DNA from: Ceratobasidium sp. AG-K
Lineage: Eukaryota; Basidiomycota; Agaricomycetes; Cantharellales; Ceratobasidiaceae
Direction: 5' to 3'
Assembly: GCA_037039685.1 (NCBI GenBank)
Contig: JAWNGF010000002.1
Coordinates: 4,216,001 to 4,280,000 of the forward strand
DNA: 64,000 nucleotides
The translations under genes and the position numbers were made by a program. This document shows positions 25,701-35,080 of this stretch, piece after piece. The notes beneath the pieces were generated by a model. That model saw only the letters and a list, made by a program, of their open reading frames with translations. It did not search any database and had not been told where the DNA came from. The first letter of the stretch is position 1; each line of letters begins with the position of its first letter.

Positions 25701-26022
25701 TCATGCCTTTAGACTGGAATTACCAAAATCAATGAAGATTCATCCTGTCTTCCACGTCATGCTGCTCAAGAAATTCCACTCTGATCCCCACGGCCGCGAA
25801 CCCGCTCAACCACCCCCTATTGTCACACAAGAAGGAGAAGAAGAGTGGGAAGTTGAAGAGATCCTTAATTCTAAGAAAATCCGCCGTCAACTCCACTATT
25901 ACGTCAAGTGGAAAGGATACTCTCATGCAGACAACTCTTGGCAATCAAAGGAAGATCTCAAGAATGCTCCTGAACTGGTTGATAAATTTCACAAACTCCA
26001 CCCCACCGCGCCAGGCCCTTAG
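22740..26022 (+). CDS. pol: pol of chromovirus A: protease, RT, RNase H, integrase, chromodomain
   Basis: The frame is open from about 22,740 to TAG 26020-26022. In order: protease with LLDCGATSCFI (Cys in place of the usual Ser/Thr after the catalytic Asp), reverse transcriptase with MPFGLKNAPSSFQ and the YIDDI catalytic box, RNase H with ETDASGFATGAVLSQ, an integrase HHCC region (HDNITAGHPGQARTLELV to SHCETC), a DDE core (DMIVGLPES; TVSDRGSTFN; YHPRTDGQSERANQV) and a C-terminal chromodomain (HYYVKWKGYSHADNSW). The chromodomain places it among chromoviruses, which use it to target integration to marked chromatin. The join with gag is unclear: the frames change near an A8 run at 22,729-22,736, possibly a frameshift site. 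Confidence 0.88.
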
Positions 26023-26032
26023 GAGGGGGTAA

Positions 26033-26445
26033 TGTCATGAGCTGACTAAGCTCAGACATTTTATTCTGATTTTATATCTTTTTTTCCGAACACTTTCCTT
26101 TTTAGGTACAAATGTCCTCTGGCGCTTAACTTGTATCATGTGATGTATTTGTCTTTTCATTTGATATTGGTGATGCTTCCGGAACTTCCAGAATGTCGAG
26201 TCATATCTCTTATCTCGCTTATCGTCGGTTGTACTCAGCTTTCTCACACTGATAGATGATGACGTGGCCTTGATCCCTCATGTATATAAACCCAGAGGTC
26301 AAGCCGGTTAACGACAAGGCTTGACCTCCTCTCCACTAGGACTTGCTCAATCAAATCCTCTCACTATCACTACTCCTTGGGTTCTAAGACTTGTCTAAGT
26401 CGAACCCCTTAACCTTTATACACCTAATTGACCCAAGTCGGGACA
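26033..26445 (+). repeat. 3' LTR of chromovirus A (413 bp)
   Basis: It has the same length as the 5' LTR and differs at about six sites (for example ttgctt/tcgctt, cgttgg/cgtcgg). It is followed by the second CAAAT target duplication at 26446-26450. Confidence 0.92.
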
Positions 26446-26594
26446 CAAATACAATGGTCTCTAGCAACTATGATGTGGCAGAAATTGGACAACACTTTAT
26501 CCAACGAGCTCCATTCCTGGTTTCTCCAGCACTACCTTCCTCTCAGGCTTCAGTTATATCAATGCTGCCCCAGGCAGCACCCCCTTACCCAGTA

Positions 26595-27148
26595 TGTTGT
26601 GACCCATGTACGACATCCTTGGACTCTGACTGTGTGTGGCTCAGACTCTGGCGCCTTAAGTGCCCAATGTACAATGTAGTGCCCCCTCCTGCGTTTAGTG
26701 CGGTGTATGGATGATGTGTCACCTTGGCCCATATGGCCTTGCTGTCTTCTGGGTGTTTCTCTTGGAAGCATTGTCCTTCTAGATGTTCTATCTAGAAGGA
26801 CTTTGAGATTGCTGACTGATACTGGTGCCCGATTGGCCAGTTTATGTATTGTACCACTTTGAGGCTTTTTAGCCTCTGACTATATATACTGGCACGCAAG
26901 CATGGACTCACTCCAGCTTGCTTTGCCTTGTCATCTCTCCCCTCAGAGTGCACTCTAAGTCCCAAAGGCCTTACAGCCTTTGCCTCTCATCTAAGTGGGC
27001 CTTTGGTCATCATCAGTATCAATGCTAAGGTTGCACTAGCAACTTAGCAAACGGTCTAAGGAGCCTATAAGGCATATCAAGGCCAGTCTCTACGACTAAG
27101 GCAAGAACGGTCACTGTCGTTGGTCAACCAGCATAGAGGGTTGCAACA
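26595..27148 (+). repeat. Solo LTR of family B (554 bp), TSD CAGTA
   Basis: It begins TGTTGTGACC and ends GGTTGCAACA, matching, in reverse, the LTRs at 55009-55560 and 62549-63100. The duplication CAGTA at 26590-26594 and 27149-27153 is perfect. Taking the LTR and one CAGTA out restores the gag F frame (PYPV then PALGQADA), so it inserted into F and later lost its interior by LTR-LTR recombination. Confidence 0.92.
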
Positions 27149-28354
27149 CAGTACCAGCTCTAGGACAGGCTGATGCAGTAGGAAATGCAGCTATCCTCAA
27201 TGACATCCAACTACACTTTGGGGAAATCAATGGCTGTCTAAACAAAACCTTTGCAACCCTAAACAGGGAACATGTTGCAATTTGCAATGAGGTCAGGGCC
27301 TTCCATAGACAGCTGGGTAATATCAATGAAGGCATGGAGGATCTTAGGATGGAAGTCATTGGGATGGGAGAAAACATTGGAATACATGGAAGAAACCTGG
27401 TGGAAATGGGTCAAGCCATTGCAGCAGTAACACAAGGACAAATGGCTAATCAGGATGTCAATTGACAAGTAGAACTCAAACTAGGACATGTTAACCAAGC
27501 ACTCCTGAACTACGGAAGAAATGGTATGGGTCTAGGACAACAATTGGAGGCAGTCAAGACCAATATTACCAATGTTGTCAACTGGTTTAGGGAAGACTTC
27601 TTCCTAGTCCAGGAACAAGAGGAAGAAGAACAGTGCTCTGCCCACATGCCAGCAGGATCTCCACCCCACAAAGGACAAGCAGAGGTCATTAGGGAACTCC
27701 ACCAAACAATCAGGGACCTACAAAACAGGGCACCAGAACCAGCGGCTCCCAGGGCAGAATGCATCAAAGTCCAGAAGCCAGATAGCTTCACAGGCAATAC
27801 AGGTGCAGCAGCAGACCTCTTTGTTGACCAAATGGAGGCATATTTTAGGCAACTTCCCCAACAAATCCCCAACAACAAAGCTTAGATTACTGCATTCCAA
27901 ACCAACATGGGTGGGACAAAATGTGCTGCATGGGCACAACGCTTCCTAAGGCTACAAAACAAAGGAGGGGTACACCAGTACCTGGAATCCTTGAGGAACT
28001 TCAAGGAAGGATTTAGGATGCAGTTTGGCAAACCAGACCAACAACACAAGGCAGAGCAGGACATGTGCGCCCTTAACAACTGGGGGACAAACATTTGAGT
28101 CAGGGACTTTGCTGCACAATTCCAACTCATTGTGGCAGAACTTGGCTGGGACAAACATGCACTTATCTCAACCTTCAAATCAAAGCTCTGCAATGAGATC
28201 CAAATCAAACTACTGTGAGTGCATCCAGACAATATCGACACCCTTGAAGGATGGATTACACTTGCAATCAAATGCAACAACATGGTCCAATGTCACAACC
28301 TGCTAATGCCTATGGTTGACAACCACTAATGGCCTTTGAGATGTGGGAACAATA

Positions 28355-28788
28355 TGTGATAAGTCTTCTAAGACTCTATCACTAAGGTGGACAAACACTA
28401 GTCTTGTCAGTACAAGTCACTAGCTCCTAAGTCCAAGTGGCTGTGCTAAGGGCTAAGTAGCCAAGTGCCTCTGATCACACTGCAGGGAGAGTTGACAAGG
28501 CAAAGCAAGCTGGGGGTGACCCTGCTTGCAAGCCAGTATACATACTCAGAGGACAGGTGAGTCATAGTAAATACATGAGTCACACGTCTGAGTCAAAGTC
28601 CAAGTCATAAAGGGGGCTGCGCAGGCCAGCCAATAGAAAACAGCATGAGTCATATGACTCATGGTGACACATCATCCATACACCTTACTAAACAAGGGAG
28701 AAGGCTCAACCAGGAGAAAGGGTGCTTAGGGCACTGGTACAAGCCATGAGTCTGCAAACAGAGACAGAGGGAGGGACAGGTCATGACA
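28355..28788 (-). repeat. LTR-like insertion in gag F, minus orientation
   Basis: Read on the minus strand this runs from TGTCATGACC to ACTTATCACA. It shares promoter-proximal blocks with LTR B (caaagcaagctg, the TATA-like gtatacata, catccatacacc). It interrupts gag F just before the zinc knuckle. I could not find a matching target duplication (flanks caata and tccaa), so the borders may be off by some bases or the copy rearranged. Confidence 0.55.
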
Positions 28789-29093
28789 TCCAAGATATCA
28801 GGGTGCTTGACACTTGCTTCAAGAAGAAGGACGGAAAGACAGGCAAAGCTGTGAAAACCACTGCTCCCTCAAGGCACTCAAAAATCAAGGAGGAAGACAG
28901 GATTCCCACAGAAGTCTGGAATACAAGGAAGAAGGAAGGACAATGCCTCAAGTGCAGAGAAAAGGGACATACTATTGGTAAATGCCCCAACAATACAAGA
29001 AAGGAAGGTCTCAAGGAATCAGTCAAAGGAAAAGCAGCCAAGGTTGACAACTCCAGCTCCAAATTGGGAAAAGAACAGAGTGTCTAGTACCCA

Positions 29094-32000
29094 TGTCTAG
29101 TCACACGAACAAACCTGTTATCTTGAGTAAGACAGTGTATTTTAGAACAACAAATGAATTACCACTTGTCTCAACTCAGATAACAGGAATCATGGACCCA
29201 ATCAACACTCTTATCAACTCAGGCGCATCAAAAAATTTCTTTGACATCTCCTTTGCATGAAAGAACAAGCTCCCACTCATTAAACTCCTGAAGCCCAGAA
29301 AAGTCATTGGAATCCAAGGGGAAGAACTCAGCAAAACCATTTGGTTCAAAGTAACACTGGAATTTTCAGTACTGGGTCAAACTTTAAAGCAATGGTTCTA
29401 TGCTATGCCTACTGGAGAAAACCCCCTGGTTGTAGGAATGACATGGCTGGAAATGGCCAATCTGGCAATCAACTGGGAAATGCAACAGGTAAAATGGAGG
29501 GAAGCAACAGGACAAAAAGTAACAATAGAGGAAATACCAGAGGACTTACCAAAAGAACTGCAGGACTTCTACAATGTCTTCTCAGAGAAGAACTTCAAGG
29601 AATTGCTGCCACACAGGGACTTTGACTGCAAAATCAACTTTGTTCCCAATGCACCACTGCCCAAACCAGCTAGACCATTTCCCCTATCCCCAGCCCAGAG
29701 CAAAGCGCTAGATGAGTACATTGAGGAAGAGCTCAGGCTAGGAAAGATACAACCCAGCAACTCACAGATTGCATTGGGAGGGTTTTTTGTGCCAAAAGCA
29801 GATGGCTCTTTGCGCTTTGTCATTGATCTCAGAGGAGTCAACGCAATCATGGTGGCAGACCAATTTCCAATGCCCCAACAGATTGACCTGCTGGAAAAAC
29901 TAAATGGTGCAAAGATCTTCACAAAGTTAGACCTACGCATGGGTTTCAACAACATCAGAATCAGGGAAGGGGATGAGTGGAAGACAGCTTTCAGGATAAA
30001 GAACTGGCAATACAAATACGTTGTCATGCCGTTTGGCCTCAAGAATGCTCCAGCTATGTTCCAACAGGTGATGAACCATATCTTCAGCAACTGGATTGAC
30101 GTCTGCGTAGTGATCTACATTGATGATATCCTCATTTACAGGATGGAACAAGAAAAACATATAGCCAACATGAAGGAAGTACTTGAACAACTATGACTAT
30201 GGCACCTGTTCTGCAAACTCAGGAAGTTGTCACAACCCTGGCCGAGCCTTGGAGGCCTAGGCTCCAAAGGCAGTGAGGATGGGGGTTGGGATGATGCCAA
30301 AGGTCAAATGTACGGCGCTAAGGCCTAAGTGAGTCATGCAATATAGTGATGGGGAAAATGACAAGAGAACAAGTCTTGTGGGAGCAAGACTTCTGTTGCT
30401 GGTATATATACTTTCTACTGTGGCTATGTACAATAGAGAGCAGGCAACAAAGGGGATGCAACAAGAGAAAGCAAGAGTCCAAGAGAAGCAAAGATGAGAC
30501 AAAGGAAACAGGGTAAGTCCATGGACTCCGAGGAGACAAGGGAACAGGCCAGGCAGGCATGTCCCGCAATCATGGCTTACACAAAGGCGACTATATGCGC
30601 CAAGACGAGGAGAACAAGACCAAACACAAGGCAAACAGGACAAGGAAAGGAAGAACAAGAAAAGCTTGTGACAGAAGTGCAACTTCTTTGTGAATAGAGT
30701 TCACTTCATTGGCATCACAGCATCCCCCAAAGGATTCTCAATGGAAAAAGAAAAAGTACAGGCAATCATTGACTGGAGAACTCCCAAAATGGTGAAACAA
30801 GTACAGACGTTCTTGGGATTTGCAAACTTCTACAGGCGGTTCATTCAGGACTTTAGCACTATTGTGAAACCTTTGATGCTGCTGACACAGAAGGAGACAA
30901 AATGGAAGTGGGAAGAAGGGGAAGAAGGGGCATTCCAAACAATCAAGATGGCAGTAACAAAGGAACCTGTTCTTGCCCACCAAGATCCAGCAAAACTGTA
31001 CTTCTTGGAAACAGATGCATCTGGAGTAGCAATGGGGGCAATCCTAAGCCAGAGACAAGACAACGGGTACCTACACAAATTGCATTCATGTCAAAAAGCT
31101 TCAACCCTGCAGAACAAAACTACAACACACACAACAAGGAACTAGGGGCCATAATCCATGCGTTCAAGCACTGGCAATTGCATTTTAAAGGAACAACAAA
31201 CCCAATCACAGTCTACACCAATCACAAATTGGAAAACAGCAAAAGCCTTCAACTGCTGACAGGCACAGTGGTACCAGGAAATTGCTAGTTTCAACTTTGT
31301 TATTGTCTATCATCCAGGAAAGCTCTCTACCAAACCAGACATTCTTTCAAGATGGTTTGAGCACAATGATATCCCAAACAAAGAAGAAACAATGATTGGA
31401 GCAGAGAAATTCTTGGGATTTGCAGCATAAACAATGGATGACATCCTGGAGGACATCAGGGAGGAACAGACTAACAATGCGTCCTTAGACAAATTACTGA
31501 AGTTGGTCAAAAGAAAGGAAGACCTGCCAGTCTTGGTGAAAAAACAGTTCAAGGACTACTCAGTTGAAGAAAACATATGGCATTATCAGGGGAAGATCTA
31601 CATACCTGGAGACAAGGGCCTGCAGCTACACATCCAGAAGGACCATCACGACTCTCTGATTGCTGGGCATCAGGGGTGGGCAAGGACATTGGAACTCATC
31701 TTGAGAAGCTACTACTGGCCAGGAATGAGGGCAACAGTTGACCAATACGTGGACTCCTGTGAAACGTGCCAACAAGCAAAAGGGTCAAAAGAATATGTGC
31801 CAGCAAAACTGCTGCCTATAGCAACCAAACCCTGGGAGGATATTGTGTACAACTTTATTGTAAAACTACCCAAAGCAAAGGGATTGGACAGCATCCTTGT
31901 GGTGGTGGATTGACATTCTAAACAAGCACACTTCATTGCCTGCAAAGAGGCCACAAATGTGGAAGGAGTAGCCAATTTGTTCATTGCCAATGTATGGAAG

Positions 32001-32960
32001 CTACATGGGTTACCAAGGAATACAGTATCAGACAGAGGAACAACATTCAACAGCAACTTCCTATGTGTGTTATACAAGAAACTCTCCATCAGCCCTACAT
32101 TCTCCATGGCATACCACCCCCAGACAGATGTGCAGTCGGAACACATCAATAAGTGGCTGGAAGCATGGTTGCAAACCTTCATCAATTACTGGCAGGACAT
32201 TTGGCCAGAGTTGTTACCCCTGGCAGAACTTGGCTACAACAACCATGAGAACAGAGCAACAGGAAAATCACTGTTTGAAGCCGTGTATGGTAGAAATCCA
32301 AGATGGATGGCAATGGAAGTAGCAACAGGGGTGCCTGTGGCAGAGGACAAGGCAGCAGAAATGGTGCAAGGCAGGGACAAAGTAATAGTGTCTATGGAAT
32401 TCCATTGCAAGGAGCAAGAGGAGCCAAGGGAGGAGTTCACAATAGGAGACCTGGCATGGCTCTTTGCCCCAAACATCAAAACAAAACAGCCCATGAAGAA
32501 ATTAGACAACAAAAAAATGGGACCATTCCCTGTCAAAGCAAAAATCTCCTCACACATTTACAAACTAGAACTGCCAAAAACAATGTGTTGCCACCCTGTA
32601 TTCAACATTGATCTGCTCAGCCATTATATGGAGGACAAGGAATTCCATTGCAACCAAATCAAACCCCCACTGATAATCACAGAGGAAGGGGAAGAGGAGT
32701 GGGAAGTAAAAAAATTGTGGGTTGGAAAGAGGACAAGCAAGGCCTATGTTACATGATCCCATGGAAAGGCTTCCCTCCAAGCAAAGACACAGAGGAATGG
32801 GTGGAGAAAATTGCCAGACTGCAGCTGATCATGACTAAGTTCCTCAAGGAATTTCCTTTTGCACCTGTTCCTCCAAATTTCAAACAGTCAAGCGATAAAA
32901 AGGCTAGGGGGAAAGCAGGAGATCTCCAACCAAACAAGGGCTTCTGCTACTGCTCTAACT
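29094..32960 (+). pseudogene. pol of element F: protease to chromodomain, decayed
   Basis: The order is protease (TLINSGASKNFFDISF), RT (MPFGLKNAPAMFQQ and YIDDI at about 30,120), RNase H (LETDASGVAMGAILSQ), integrase zinc region (AGHQGWARTLEL; DSCETCQ), DDE core (TVSDRGTTFNSNF; YHPQTDVQSE) and a chromodomain-like tail (YMIPWKGFPPSKDTEEW). In-frame stops: TGA 29258-29260 (the equivalent codon is Arg in element B), TGA 30194-30196, TAA 31428-31430 and TGA 31911-31913, plus frameshifts near 31,080 and 32,710. Solo LTR D splits the RT at 30,228. The asparagine in place of the catalytic Asp in the protease (INSGA) is another loss. Confidence 0.85.
30228..30673 (+). repeat. Solo LTR of family D (446 bp), TSD GAAGT
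   Basis: It begins TGTCACAACC and ends CTTGTGACA. The duplication GAAGT at 30223-30227 and 30674-30678 is perfect. Removing it rejoins FCKLRK with CNFFVNRVHFIG in the RT palm region of element F. It carries a TATA-like box (ggtatatatac) at about 30,400. Confidence 0.92.
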
Positions 32961-33003
32961 CACTCCCCAACACTCTCAACACTTTAAATCTTTTTTGGTC
33001 AAC

Positions 33004-33262
33004 ATGTCTGCCACTCACTGCTCTGCCATTGGGACCCAGCTCTGCCTTGTCACAGGAGGCTCCGCCTACATGTGTGCCAAAGTGCTGAATGCCTGGGCCC
33101 AACTCCACATGTTCAGCAGGGCCCAAAAATCCATCACCCAGCTGGCCTTCTACCTGGGAACTGACATGCTGCACAGTGCTGACATTGGCAAACTTGAGTG
33201 GGTGGGCCACCTATGGCCCAAAAACCAGGAGCTACGCTCCAGCGACATCTATGTCTGCCAGG
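33004..33262 (+). pseudogene. Accessory ORF of element F, 5' fragment
   Basis: An ATG at 33004 begins MSATHCSAIGTQLCLVTGGS, followed by YMCAKVLNAWAQLHMF and WVGHLWP, and ends at DIYVCQG where LTR D starts. It aligns with the accessory ORFs at 33,708 and 63,773: the spacing of AKVLNAWAQLHMF against ARILDAGAALYIF, LEWVGHLWP against FQWVGKKWP, and DIYVCQG against DIFVCQG is the same. It therefore belongs to the extra gene between pol and the 3' LTR. Pol's frame stays open through the first 85 bases of this ORF. Function is unknown. Confidence 0.65.
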
Positions 33263-33707
33263 GGTCACAACCCTAGCCAAACCTTGGAGGTCAAGACTCC
33301 ACAGGCAGTGAGGATGGGGGTTGGGACAACGACAAAGGTCAAATGTATGGCACTAAGGCCTAAGTGAGTCACGCAATGAGTTATGGGGAAAAAGACAAGA
33401 GAACAAGTCTTGTGGGGGCAAGACTTGTGTCGCTGGTATATATACTAACTACTGTGGCTGTGTACAATAGAGAGCAAGCGACAAGGGAAACCAAAAAGAG
33501 AGAAAGCAAGAGTCTGAGAGAAGGAGGACAGAACAAAGGAAACGTGATAAGTCCATGAACACAAGGGAAACAAGGGAACAGGCTGGGCAGGCATGTCCTG
33601 CGGTCAAGGCTTACATAAAGGCGACTAAATGCGCCAAGGCAAGAAGAACAAGACCAAACACGAGACAAACAGCACAACAAAGGGAGAAACAAGAAAAGGT
33701 CGTGGCA
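33263..33707 (+). repeat. LTR of family D at a recombination junction, no TSD
   Basis: It aligns end to end with the solo LTR at 30,228 (start tgtcacaacc here ggtcacaacc; end cttgtgaca here cgtggca). The flanks differ (ccagg and ctgtc), and the accessory ORF on the left and the one on the right are paralogues rather than two halves of one gene. A simple insertion does not explain this; an exchange between two LTR-D copies with loss of the DNA between them does. Confidence 0.75.
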
Positions 33708-34465
33708 CTGTCACCCGCTCCACCATCACCAACAACCTTGTCCGCGTCATCAACGGACCAGTGTTTGCTACGGCAAGGATCCTTGATGCCGGAGCTGCCC
33801 TCTACATCTTCAAGAGGTTGCAGCAAAGCCCAGGCAGAATGCAGTTCTGGGAGTTGGACAACATACTCCACTCAGACCTGGGGGAGTTCCAATGGGTCGG
33901 AAAAAAATGGCCAACATGAATGCAACTCCAACAAAAGGACATCTTTGTTTGTCAAGGATGCGCTGCGTTCCAGGTCTCGGAGGTTGTCCTCCTCTCCACC
34001 CACATGCTTGGAGTCGTCAAATGGAGGCAAGAAGGGGCATACTCAAGCAAGTGGGTACCAGGCTATGATGGAAGACAGCCAACGCTCTGACCCAAGTGGA
34101 ACGACACCTGGGATGCCAACTTTGAAAGGGACCTGAGCGACTGGAAGTTGGAGAGGGGCAGATACCAGAGGGAGACATTTGCATGGTCACCGAACTGGTG
34201 GAAATGGGAGGAGGTGGACGTGTCAGCATGGAAGGAAGGAGAACTGGACGTGCAACAGTGGGATGAGGAGTTTCTGGAGGCCCAGAAGAGGGTTTTGGAC
34301 TGGTCCAAGGCTGACTGGACAAGGGAGGAAACATGGGAAGAGTGGGAGAAGTTCTTGGACAAACCAGGTAACACCGTCTTCAACCCCATTGATTTGACCA
34401 TCAAGGAAGACGAAGGGCTGGAAGAGCACTTGCTTGCCAAAAGCAAGGATTGCGAGATCCAGTGA
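33708..34465 (+). pseudogene. Accessory Trp-rich ORF of a family-C element, two in-frame TGA
   Basis: The sequence starts inside the ORF (TRSTITNNLVRVINGPVF) and runs to TGA at 34463-34465, 42 bp before LTR C. Recognisable blocks are ARILDAGAALYIFKR, HSDLGEFQWVGKKWP, CAAFQVSEVVLLSTHMLGV, KWNDTWDANFERDL and DWSKADWTREETWEEWEKFL, all shared with the copy at 63,106-63,773. In-frame TGA codons lie at 33917-33919 and 34088-34090; the second corresponds to Arg in the other copy. The protein is rich in Trp, Glu and Lys with no membrane segment, so it is not a typical envelope. No enzyme motif was recognised. Confidence 0.65.
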
Positions 34466-34507
34466 AGCCCATCCGGGTCCCCTAGATGGACTCTTAAGGG
34501 GGAGTAA

Positions 34508-34965
34508 TGTTGTGAGCCAGCTCCCTCCATTGGACTCGCCAGTTGTCTCACCCACCTGTACTTTGCCTTGTGTCATGTTTCTGTTTCCGTTTGCCGTGTT
34601 GCCACCTTCTTGTGGTTCCTTCTGTTACACTGTGTAATGCAGCTGTGCTTTTGTACAAGTCATGTCTGTTCATACAGCATGACTCACATGGACACTCCTG
34701 ATTGGTAGACTGTTATGACTTGTGTGGCTGCGCTTTGTATGACTTGGCCACTTTGTGATATATATATAGAGGACCAACAAGCCTGGTAACCCCAGCTTGT
34801 TTTGTCTTGTCAAACATCTCCTTTGAGTGACACTTTGAACCACCCCTATCCTTAAGAGTCTACAGCCACTTAAGGGTGGTGCAATTCAAGAGGTCTCTTA
34901 GGTCTTAGTGCTGTCCACTCTCCATTGCGGCTTGTCTCACAGCCACCAAGAAGAAGCTTATGACA
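34508..34965 (+). repeat. 3' LTR of a family-C element (458 bp)
   Basis: It runs from TGTTGTGAGCC to GCTTATGACA, preceded by a polypurine tract (cttaagggggagtaa). It matches the minus-strand LTR at 54415-54869. A TATA-like box (gtgatatatatatagagg) lies near 34,757. Its 5' partner is missing, as expected if the left part was lost at the LTR-D junction. Confidence 0.85.
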
Positions 34966-35080
34966 TAGAAGCCATAAAAGGCTGTCCCAATAGCAATCAA
35001 TTCCAAAATGCTGCACATGGATCCCAGCTATCATACCTCTCACATTGTCAAGTAACTAGCTTGCTTCAGCACACTTACCT

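Larger units (their letters stand above)
19502..26445 (+). mobile_element. Chromovirus A: near-intact Ty3/gypsy retrotransposon, 6,944 bp
   Basis: Two 413-bp LTRs (19502-19914 and 26033-26445) flank a leader ORF, gag and pol with a chromodomain. The target duplication CAAAT is present at 19497-19501 and 26446-26450. A polypurine tract (ggagggggtaa) sits directly before the 3' LTR. The LTRs differ at about six positions (about 1.5 percent), mostly transitions, so the insertion is fairly recent. It sits inside gag of element F. The only obvious lesion is a TGA in gag at 21931-21933; pol is open for over 1,000 codons. It may therefore be recently active, or mobilised in trans. Confidence 0.92.
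18917..29087 (+). pseudogene. gag of element F, fragmented
   Basis: Gag sequence runs in four pieces: 18917-19501, 26451-26594, 27149-about 28,350 and about 28,789-29087. The first part is Pro/Gln-rich; the part after 27,149 is helical with regular Asn/Glu/Leu spacing, followed by the capsid-like domain (FTGNTGAAADLFVDQMEAYF near 27,790). The last piece has a CCHC zinc knuckle (CLKCREKGHTIGKC, about 28,953-28,994), which binds the packaged RNA. In-frame stops occur at 27463 (TGA), 27883 (TAG), 28096 (TGA), 28216 (TGA) and 28327 (TAA). Four of the five are directly compatible with C-to-T loss of Arg or Gln codons in context, and TAG could come from CAG. The piece cannot make a working capsid. 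Confidence 0.75.
18151..33262 (+). mobile_element. Old Ty3/gypsy element F, interrupted by three later insertions
   Basis: Element F starts with an LTR (18151-18657). It continues through gag (from 18917), protease, reverse transcriptase, RNase H, integrase, a chromodomain-like tail and an accessory ORF that breaks at an LTR-D boundary at about 33,263. Removing the chromovirus A (19502-26445), the solo LTR B (26595-27148) and the solo LTR D (30228-30673), each with its target duplication, rejoins the reading frame at each point, which proves the order of insertion. F carries many in-frame stops and has no matching 3' LTR: the LTR at 34508 is of a different family (C). It is dead unless its proteins are supplied by other copies. 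Confidence 0.8.

Noticed and set aside
33263..33707. Reading the LTR D at this place as a simple insertion into one accessory ORF
   Set aside because: There is no target duplication, and the two flanking coding parts align with the same region of the ORF instead of being consecutive.
26595..34965. Treating the LTR B at 26,595 and the LTR C at 34,508 as the two LTRs of one element
   Set aside because: They belong to different families, and LTR B has its own CAGTA duplication showing it is a solo insertion in gag F.
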